Below, one piece after another: positions 32,119 through 38,081 of a DNA stretch of 38,081 nt; the stretch's first letter is position 1, and each line of letters starts with the position of its first letter. The notes beneath the pieces were generated by a model. That model worked only from the letters and a program-made list of their open reading frames with translations. It was not told the origin of the DNA and made no database searches. Position numbers and translations under genes: made by a program. This stretch comes from an uncultured Candidatus Melainabacteria bacterium (lineage in GTDB: Bacteria > Cyanobacteriota > Vampirovibrionia > Gastranaerophilales > Gastranaerophilaceae): NCBI GenBank assembly GCA_934747325.1, contig CAKVGW010000012.1, forward strand, positions 1 through 38,081, written 5' to 3'.

Positions 32119-32832
32119 ATGGTTGAAAAGAAAAGAATTTTGATTGTCGATGATGACACAGAAATTAGGGATTTATTAGAATTTGACATTTCTTCAAGCG
32201 GTTATTTTGTAGACACGGCTTGCGATGGAATGGAAGGATTGAATAAGGCTTTAAACAACAAGTATGACTTGATTTTACTTGATGTCATGATGCCAAAAAT
32301 GAACGGTTTTGATGTTTGTAAAAACATCCGTCAAGCGAAGATTAATGTTCCGATTTTAATGTTAACAGCAAAAGGTACAATTGGCGATAAGACAAGCGGT
32401 TTTGACAGTGGCGCGGATGATTATTTGGTTAAACCGTTTGATATTCAAGAGGTTTTGTTAAGAATTCGTGTTTTGTTACGCAGAAACCAGCCACAAGTTG
32501 AAACAATAACATCTAACGAGATTTCAGAAGCAGGCGAAATTGAGATTTTGCCTGACACTTTAGAAACCATAATTCTTAATAAAAAAATAAAACTTACACC
32601 TACGGAGTTTGAAATTTTGTATTGCTTAATGCAACATTTCAATAAACCTGTGACTCTTGCGACACTTCTTGAAGAAGTATGGGGTTACAGCAGCGACGAA
32701 GATGTAAGAATGTTAAGGGTTCACGTTGGCGCATTGAGAAACAAAATCGAACCTGACACCAAAAAACCTAAGTACTTGCATACGGTGACAAATGTCGGAT
32801 ATAAGTTAACACCGTTTGGAGAAGCTTCTTAA
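32119..32832 (+). CDS. OmpR-family response regulator
   Basis: The protein has 237 aa from the ATG at 32119, chosen because AAAGGTGG stands four to five bases upstream; a longer reading lacks any ribosome binding site. The receiver domain (about residues 5-120) has D11-D13, phosphorylation site D55 in LILLDVMMP, T83 and K105 in VKPF. The winged-helix DNA-binding domain (about 140-235) shows KLTPTEFEILYCLM, EEVWGYSSDEDVRMLRVHVGALRNKIE and VTNVGYKL. OmpR-type regulators bind direct repeats 10-11 bp apart, exactly the form of the HLR1 sites here, but the recognition helix is not closely RpaB-like and the true RpaB could be elsewhere in the genome. The histidine kinase gene follows after 187 bases. 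Confidence 0.9.
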   Translation: MVEKKRILIVDDDTEIRDLLEFDISSSGYFVDTACDGMEGLNKALNNKYDLILLDVMMPKMNGFDVCKNIRQAKINVPILMLTAKGTIGDKTSGFDSGADDYLVKPFDIQEVLLRIRVLLRRNQPQVETITSNEISEAGEIEILPDTLETIILNKKIKLTPTEFEILYCLMQHFNKPVTLATLLEEVWGYSSDEDVRMLRVHVGALRNKIEPDTKKPKYLHTVTNVGYKLTPFGEAS

Positions 32833-32833
32833 A

Positions 32834-32980
32834 TGGAAAATTGAAAGTGGAAAATGGAAAATTGTTTTAAAATTTATCAATAATATATAGTTCAATATTG
32901 GACGTATTTTATTAAAAAATATGTAGGGTGCAATTTTTTGCACCATATAAATAACTTTCAACTTTCCACTTTCAACTCAA
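32834..32980 (+). repeat. Intergenic repeat between regulator and kinase genes
   Basis: Two blocks of TGGAAAATTGAAAGTGG-type units, in opposite orientation (32833-32870 and 32955-32977), enclose an AT-rich stretch and an inverted repeat GGTGCAA/TTGCACC (about 32926-32945). A very similar hairpin and simple repeat occur at 37928-37999. Confidence 0.55.
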
Positions 32981-33019
32981 ATATAATTTTTCGAATTAGA
33001 CAAAAAGCGTGGAATAAAA

Positions 33020-34699
33020 ATGGTTCAATTTTTTAGTAAAAGAAGATTAAAAATAGCAGAACAGATAATTATTGTTATCTTTTTTGCAGTGCTGATTCCG
33101 ATGACTGTTAGCGGTGTTATTATAAGCAACATTAACCAACAGTCAAACCGTGCACAACTTCGCTCGGCAGCCGTTATGATTGCAAATATCGTATCTGAAG
33201 AAATTGACGTCTTTGAGCATTCAATTAACAATGAACTTACACAAATTATTGCAAGCCTCGAATACTTGAATAATCCAAGCCAAGAACAAAGTTATCTTGA
33301 TAGTATCATTGGCAACTTACCGTTTTATAAGGAACTTGCAATTGTCGAAAAGAGTCAGCTTGAAAAATACAAAATGTACAGCATCCAAGATGATTATGCT
33401 GTTTTTAGTCGTCCTATGAAAAACGGACACTATTTGGTTGCGGTTTTAGATATAAATAATCTGCAAAAAAATCTTTTCAAAACTCTAACCGAAGATAAAC
33501 GACAAATATTTGTTTTGGCAGGAAAAGACATCGTTGCAACAAGTAATTATTCACAAGAAGGCTACGATAAAAGTATTGCACAACTTCCTGAAAAATTAAA
33601 AGAAAATGAACCTGTAATCTATGGTGACACTAAAAACCAACCACTAGTTTATCTTAAAAAAACTGATCCGGATGTAACAATTATTGTAAACACTTCTAAG
33701 GCGGTTACAAAACATACAATTGACTACAACCGTGATAAAATCATACTTTCAATACTTCTTACCATACTCACTGTATTCTTTGTTGTAGGATTATACACAT
33801 CTTACCTGTATATCAATATTCGTCAGCTTTTCAAGGCAATTATTGCGATATCAAAAGGAAACTATGAAAGAAGAATTAGGCTATTAACCAATATTTTCAC
33901 GCCTTTCGAGATTGTTTTCCTTGGAAATGAGTTCAACAGAATGGTTAACCAGATTCACAAGTCCTATATTCAGCTCAAGAAAAAGAACAAAGAGCTTAAA
34001 CAAATGAATGAATTTCGCTCAAACATGATTGATACGGTTAGTCACGAATTCAGAACACCGCTTACAAGCATTCAAGGCTATACTTCAAGACTCTTAAGAC
34101 AGGATATCAAGATTGATGAGGAAACAAAAGTTAAATCGCTTAAAATTATTAAAAGACAATCTGAACGTTTAAAACGTATGATTGAAGATTTGCTTGTAAT
34201 TCCTGACATTGAAGGTGCAAGATTGAACGTTAATTTGGTTAATCTTCCGATTAATTCTATCATTGAAAGTTCAATTATGCTTGTCAGAAACGACGCACAT
34301 AAAGAAATCGTAAACAACGTTCAAGATTGTGAAATTGAAATTTTGGCTGACACAGACAGGATTGAACAAGTTTTTGTTAACTTAATAGAAAATGCTATTA
34401 AATATTCAAATGATGATAGCCCAATTACTTTGGATTATGAAATAAGAGATGAAAAACTTGTTGTGAGCGTTCAAAACGCTTATGAAGTTATTCCTAGAGA
34501 AAAACTTAAGACTTTGTTTGATAAATTTACTCGAGTTGATGATAAGACTACACGCACAACTCGTGGAACAGGTTTAGGCTTGTTTATCGTAAAAGGTCTT
34601 GTTGAAGCAATGAACGGAGAAATCAGACTGTATTCTAACGAAGAATGTGGTTTTTGCGTAAAAGTATTTATGCCAATCGCAAGAAATTTAGACGATTAA
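33020..34699 (+). CDS. Membrane sensor histidine kinase
   Basis: The protein has 559 aa. A first membrane helix (about residues 16-35) is followed by an extracytoplasmic sensor region of 200 residues, a second helix (about 241-263), HAMP (about 264-318), and the dimerisation domain with VSHEFRTPLTSIQGY (phosphorylated H342). The ATPase domain has the N-box NLIENAIKYS (454-463) and G-box GTGLGLFIVKG (516-526). The layout is that of NblS- or VicK-like kinases, but the sensor part is not recognised as PAS. It most likely signals to the response regulator encoded upstream. GTGGAA is a weak ribosome binding site; a TATAAT at 32982-32987 may give it a promoter of its own. Confidence 0.9.
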   Translation: MVQFFSKRRLKIAEQIIIVIFFAVLIPMTVSGVIISNINQQSNRAQLRSAAVMIANIVSEEIDVFEHSINNELTQIIASLEYLNNPSQEQSYLDSIIGNLPFYKELAIVEKSQLEKYKMYSIQDDYAVFSRPMKNGHYLVAVLDINNLQKNLFKTLTEDKRQIFVLAGKDIVATSNYSQEGYDKSIAQLPEKLKENEPVIYGDTKNQPLVYLKKTDPDVTIIVNTSKAVTKHTIDYNRDKIILSILLTILTVFFVVGLYTSYLYINIRQLFKAIIAISKGNYERRIRLLTNIFTPFEIVFLGNEFNRMVNQIHKSYIQLKKKNKELKQMNEFRSNMIDTVSHEFRTPLTSIQGYTSRLLRQDIKIDEETKVKSLKIIKRQSERLKRMIEDLLVIPDIEGARLNVNLVNLPINSIIESSIMLVRNDAHKEIVNNVQDCEIEILADTDRIEQVFVNLIENAIKYSNDDSPITLDYEIRDEKLVVSVQNAYEVIPREKLKTLFDKFTRVDDKTTRTTRGTGLGLFIVKGLVEAMNGEIRLYSNEECGFCVKVFMPIARNLDD

Positions 34700-34704
34700 A
34701 TTCG

Positions 34705-36084
34705 CTAAGTTAAATTTCTCTTTGCCCTCAATTGCTTTTGAGTTTTTAGAATAAAACTTTTTATTGATGAATAATAACCTATTGCCAAAACCAGTGATGC
34801 TGCAATCCAAGCAATCGGCCCCGCATAAAATACACCAAAATAACCGATTTTCGCTGCCAGATAAATTGCTGCAAAAGCTCGCATTAAAAGTTCACCGACT
34901 GATGCCAACATAGGAATAACAGCTCTTCCAAGCCCTTGCAAAGCGTTTCTGTAAATAAAGATTTGAGCAAGGAAAAAGTAAAAAATAGAGCTTCTAAACA
35001 AATAATCATGCGCGATTTTTACAATATTTTCATTGCCTGCACCAATAAAAATTCTTACCAAATCGCCACCCCAAAAATGCATTATAAAAGCCATAAATAT
35101 ACTTAAACCTAAATTGATAAGTGACGCTTTTTTCACACCGAATCTTATTCTGGAAAAACATCTTGCGCCAAAATTTTGCGCAACAAAAGATGCTAATGCC
35201 ACACCAAAAGATATCATCGGAAGTGTCGCAATCTGTTCAATTCTAAGAGCGGCTGTGAATGCAGCAATCACATTAGCACCAAAAGTATTGCAAACACTCT
35301 GAATGATTAATATGCTTAAACCTAAAATTGCAAACTGCACAGCCATCGGAATACCAACTTTTAAATGCTCCATCGCAAACGGAAATGCTTCTTTCCAATC
35401 AAAAATCCAATCCCGTGTTTTTAAATGCAAAATCGGGAAATGCTTCTTTACGTACCAAACACATAAAAGCCCTGATATTGCTTGAGAAAGCACTAACGCT
35501 AAAGCCGAACCCGGAACTCCCAAATGAAATTGCAATATAAATAACAATGCCAAAAATATATTTATAATAGACGCAATAATCAAACTATATAAAGGAGTCA
35601 TGCTATCGCCTAAAGCCCTGATTATACTCGCCAAAAGGTTATAAAAATTTGCTACAAACAAACCTAAAACAACAATTTGAATATAATAATAGGCATCCGC
35701 ATAAATTTCTTGAGGTACATTCATCAAATAAAGAATGTGATTCATAAAAACAGCACAAAATACTGTAAATAAAAGAGTAAACGCAAAACTCAACATAGTC
35801 GACATTGTAACTGAACGTCTTACTGCCTCAAAATCCCTTGCGCCAAATTTTTGACCTGTAATTACCGAAAAACCGTTTGTAAGCCCAACAATTATAAACA
35901 TTATCAAGAAAAATAAAGGTGACACCGCTCCAACTGCTGCAAGCGCATTCATCCCTAATGTTCTTCCAACGATAATAATATCCGCAACATTATAAAACTG
36001 TTGAAAAATATTCCCAATAAGCAAAGGAATAGAAAACAACAACATCAATTTCAATGGTGCGCCTTTTGTTAAGTCGTTTATCAT
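34705..36084 (-). CDS. MATE-family efflux transporter
   Basis: An integral membrane protein of 459 aa with about 12 helices, the length and pattern of the MATE family (cation-coupled export of drugs or metabolites). The start LTKGAPLKLMLLFSIPLLIGNIFQQ and the helix-1/2 segment YNVADIIIVGRTLGMNALAAVG are hallmarks of the DinF/NorM-like branch. The internal repeat, helices 1-6 against 7-12, is recognisable, with NIFQQ and RIEQI at equivalent places. The substrate cannot be predicted. AAAGAGG lies eight bases before the ATG. It is convergent with the kinase gene (five bases apart). Confidence 0.9.
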   Translation of the reverse strand: MINDLTKGAPLKLMLLFSIPLLIGNIFQQFYNVADIIIVGRTLGMNALAAVGAVSPLFFLIMFIIVGLTNGFSVITGQKFGARDFEAVRRSVTMSTMLSFAFTLLFTVFCAVFMNHILYLMNVPQEIYADAYYYIQIVVLGLFVANFYNLLASIIRALGDSMTPLYSLIIASIINIFLALLFILQFHLGVPGSALALVLSQAISGLLCVWYVKKHFPILHLKTRDWIFDWKEAFPFAMEHLKVGIPMAVQFAILGLSILIIQSVCNTFGANVIAAFTAALRIEQIATLPMISFGVALASFVAQNFGARCFSRIRFGVKKASLINLGLSIFMAFIMHFWGGDLVRIFIGAGNENIVKIAHDYLFRSSIFYFFLAQIFIYRNALQGLGRAVIPMLASVGELLMRAFAAIYLAAKIGYFGVFYAGPIAWIAASLVLAIGYYSSIKSFILKTQKQLRAKRNLT

Positions 36085-36104
36085 CTCGGTTAGCCTCTTT
36101 TGAT

Positions 36105-36113
36105 ATTATATCA
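36105..36113 (-). promoter_or_regulatory. Extended -10 promoter of the MATE gene
   Basis: On the minus strand TGATATAAT (36113-36105), a TGn extended -10 box with a perfect TATAAT; no clear -35 box. Confidence 0.5.
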
Positions 36114-36208
36114 CAGAGGAGTTAAAGAACATTTACCGATTCCGGCGCACAAAACGATTCCAACAAGCATTCGGCACACTTGATTAGTTTACCAGTCACA
36201 GACTTGCA

Positions 36209-36226
36209 TTTGTTAATTAATGTAAA
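36209..36226 (-). promoter_or_regulatory. HLR1-like tandem repeat upstream of the triple-repeat protein gene
   Basis: On the minus strand TTTACATT, two bases, TTAACAAA, with one mismatch to the HLR1 consensus. Sixteen bases downstream on the plus strand is GGCAATTTTA, the same ten bases found at the corresponding place before the gene at 11909. Confidence 0.4.
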
Positions 36227-36287
36227 AAACCGGCGCAAATTTGGCAATTTTAATTTTGTTTTGATGTTACATTAAGTAGAAGGAATC

Positions 36288-37919
36288 ATGTGTATGTCAA
36301 CATTTGGTGATTATAAATCATATAAAAGATATGAGCCGGCTTATGCTGTTTGGAAAAACAATCGTGATACAGCAGAAACTAAGCGTTTGGCATACTTGAA
36401 ACAAAATCCGAATGAGATTTCTAATGAAGATATACAACGTGGTCAAACGCTTATTCGAGCAATTGATATTATGGACGAGTATTCACAAAAACGTGCAGAA
36501 GATACAGAAGTCGCGACAGAAGCAGCAATGGGTATGGCGCTAGAGTTATTGATGATTGGTGGGGCAGGTATTGGATATTTAGCTGGACAGTTAAAACCTA
36601 TAAAAAACTTGATAAGCAAATTAGGTAAAAACAGTAAACAAACAGCAAAGTTGAATAGTATAATTCCCGTCATTGCAGGCGGTTTATTGGGTACAATTGC
36701 ATCTTTCCCTTTGCAGGCTTGGGGCGCAAAAGCAGAAGTTTCAGCTTCCAGAAAAGGACGTTTTGAAGCAATGCGCAAAGAACTAAACAATCCGAACAGC
36801 TTCGCAATCCTTAATGATGAGCAGATTAGAAAAGCACAAGAAATTTCAAAAAATATTGCTTTAGAAGAAGATAATACTAAAAACAAAATCAAATCTGCTT
36901 TTTTGTCTGGAACAGGCTTGGAGTCTTTAAAAACACTTGCAAGTGACAGCAAAGATTATAAGAAACAAAGACAGCTTTTTGAATTAGAATTACAAAGAGA
37001 TAAAGAACATCTCAACGATAAAATGACTCCTGATGAAATTGAAAAGGCAAAAAAAGATCAACAATTATTAACAAAGCTCGTAGAAAAAATTGATATTGCA
37101 TCACAAGATTATGCAGAAAATGCCGAACTTACAGCCGGTGCTATTTTTACAGGCGTACTTGGTTTTTCTGCATTAGGTAACCTGCTTATTGAAAAACTTT
37201 TAAATGCTTGCAAAGTAAAATCTGCTCCGAAAATTGCATTAACAACAAAGATTTTAGGCGCAGTCGCCTCTATGGGTTCGGCTATTTTTATGGCACAAAT
37301 CTCAAAAAATGCATCAAGAGTTGGAAGGTTTAAAGTAAAACAAGAGTTGATGAAACATCCGGAATCTTTTGTTTATGTAGATGATGAAAAAGCTAATAAC
37401 ATAAAAGATTTTAATATTGACAACAAGAAAAAAGATGGAATTTTTGAATTTATAAAAAATGTGTATAAAGATAATAAAGACTATCAAAATTACAAAAAGA
37501 CCAAAGCAAATGAAGAAAAAAGATTTTATAAAGCTGTTGAAAAACTAGAATTGGATGAGCAACAAGTTAAAGATGCCAAAAGATTACAAAAAAATGCATT
37601 CAGAACTTTTAATAAAGTAGACGATAATTCACAAAAGTATTCAGAAAGTGTTGAAGCACTGGGTCAAGCCTCTGCATTCCCAATAAACTTAATATTCTCC
37701 GGTTTAGGAGCAATTATCGGTTTAAAATTTCTTAATAGAAAACCTGCGAATAAAATACAAGAAGCCGAAAACTTTATAAAATATTTTGGTGTTATACTGG
37801 CAAGCTCTTTACCTTCAATATTAATTAACGCACATATTACAAAAGAGCAAAAAAAGGCATCACGCGTTGCTGACATGTTAGCCATCAACGAAATGCAAGA
37901 TTATAGAAATTTTAGATAG
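36288..37919 (+). CDS. Membrane protein of three homologous repeats, unknown function
   Basis: The protein has 543 aa; the ATG at 36288 or the one at 36294 could be the start, as AGAAGGA lies just upstream of both. It consists of three diverged repeats: about residues 9-166, 224-354 and 399-536. Each has a charged helix beginning with Tyr and Lys (YKSYKRYEPA, YKKQRQLFEL, YQNYKKTKAN), a segment with SQxxAE or SQKYSE, two membrane-type helices rich in Gly and Ala, and an end block ASRxGRF or ASRVADM. Six membrane helices in all are likely. There is no cleavable signal peptide. HLR1-like control is suggested upstream. It is not recognised as any known family. Confidence 0.65.
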   Translation: MCMSTFGDYKSYKRYEPAYAVWKNNRDTAETKRLAYLKQNPNEISNEDIQRGQTLIRAIDIMDEYSQKRAEDTEVATEAAMGMALELLMIGGAGIGYLAGQLKPIKNLISKLGKNSKQTAKLNSIIPVIAGGLLGTIASFPLQAWGAKAEVSASRKGRFEAMRKELNNPNSFAILNDEQIRKAQEISKNIALEEDNTKNKIKSAFLSGTGLESLKTLASDSKDYKKQRQLFELELQRDKEHLNDKMTPDEIEKAKKDQQLLTKLVEKIDIASQDYAENAELTAGAIFTGVLGFSALGNLLIEKLLNACKVKSAPKIALTTKILGAVASMGSAIFMAQISKNASRVGRFKVKQELMKHPESFVYVDDEKANNIKDFNIDNKKKDGIFEFIKNVYKDNKDYQNYKKTKANEEKRFYKAVEKLELDEQQVKDAKRLQKNAFRTFNKVDDNSQKYSESVEALGQASAFPINLIFSGLGAIIGLKFLNRKPANKIQEAENFIKYFGVILASSLPSILINAHITKEQKKASRVADMLAINEMQDYRNFR

Positions 37920-37927
37920 CATTAAAA

Positions 37928-37999
37928 AAGTGGAAAATTAAAAATCTTCCACTTTCAATTTTTATTACTAAAAAAGCAGGGTGCAATTTTTTGCACCAT
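37928..37999 (+). repeat. Intergenic simple repeat and GGTGCAA hairpin
   Basis: GTGGAAAATTAAAAATCTTCCACTTTC is followed by an inverted repeat GGTGCAA...TTGCACC (about 37980-37997). The last part is nearly identical to 32926-32945. Lying between two convergent genes, the hairpin could also serve as a terminator. Confidence 0.5.
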
Positions 38000-38003
38000 C
38001 AAC

Positions 38004-38081
38004 CTAAGTATCAATGTTTGTTGCATACACAGCATTTGATTCAATGAAATCACGACGAGGCTCAACCTTATCGCCCATCAA
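38004..38081 (-). CDS. gyrB: DNA gyrase subunit B, 3' end (partial)
   Basis: Only the last 25 codons and the stop are inside the window. They read LMGDKVEPRRDFIESNAVYA and a few more residues, the highly conserved C-terminus of GyrB/ParE-type topoisomerase subunits. The wording VEPRRDFIE fits GyrB; ParE of some Gram-positive bacteria has a similar end, so this cannot be excluded from 25 residues. It is convergent with the triple-repeat membrane protein gene. Confidence 0.85.
   Translation of the reverse strand: MMGDKVEPRRDFIESNAVYATNIDT

Noticed and set aside
36242..36258. Sigma-54 promoter (TGGCA followed by TTTTG)
   Set aside because: The GC of the -12 element is absent and the spacing does not fit.
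36443..36952. 169-codon ORF on the minus strand inside the triple-repeat gene
   Set aside because: It is the antisense shadow of a well-supported plus-strand gene whose codon use matches its neighbours.
1..38081. CRISPR array, transposase, prophage or integrative element
   Set aside because: No regularly spaced repeats, no transposase or integrase-like protein and no attachment-site duplication were seen.

Overview
The window is AT-rich and looks like a chromosomal segment of a non-photosynthetic relative of Cyanobacteria, most likely the gut Gastranaerophilales/Melainabacteria group. This placement is inferred, not proven. It rests on three things: a RecG with the roughly 100-residue N-terminal extension seen in cyanobacterial RecG; several DNA sites matching the cyanobacterial HLR1 motif (the RpaB binding site, KTTACAWW-NN-KTTACAWW); and several long proteins of no recognised family with short N-terminal motifs. 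Housekeeping genes dominate and no phage, transposase, CRISPR array, tRNA or rRNA was seen.

Layout. 1-65: start of a leftward gene under a textbook sigma-28 promoter. 310-2492: pabBC fusion and pabA (4-aminobenzoate for folate). 2489-4653: FkbH-like HAD protein and a small secreted protein. 4880-5698: a FliA/WhiG-type sigma factor. 5804-9252 (minus): two WYL regulators with coaX, then engB with a small partner. 9380-9570: a compact, highly folded RNA with a 23-codon hydrophobic ORF, a candidate type I toxin locus. 9615-11422: prmA, then rplU-rpmA with an L21-like leader. 11487-14365 (minus): a Trp-repeat small protein and recG. 14512-19893: a coiled-coil protein, a HAD phosphatase and a giant EF-hand/LysM protein. 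20165-23948 (minus): glnA, adenine deaminase and an unknown. 24055-29429 (plus): DUF4127, comEC, a matrixin-like protease and an unknown. 29441-31799 (minus): dnaX and a small unknown. 32119-34699: a response regulator and sensor kinase. 34705-36084 (minus): MATE transporter. 36288-37919: a membrane protein built of three repeats. 38004-38081: the 3' end of gyrB.

The most interesting signal is regulatory. Three lineage-specific genes (the leftward gene at 65, the coiled-coil gene at 14512, the LysM gene at 19893) share one promoter architecture: an HLR1-type tandem repeat, exactly 17 bp, then TAAAGTTT, 11 or 12 bp, then GCCGATAA or GCCGTAAA. The second part is the sigma-28 (FliA) consensus. 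The window itself encodes a FliA-type sigma factor, with an HLR1 site just upstream of it, and an OmpR-type response regulator with a kinase. HLR1-type repeats also precede the genes at 11909 and 36288, without a sigma-28 box. Together this suggests a two-input regulon controlling surface or exported proteins that lack Sec signals.

Other points of note are a GC-rich palindromic repeat inserted in frame into the PabC half of pabBC, and a set of genes whose -10 box sits exactly 6 nt before the ATG, which predicts leaderless mRNAs.
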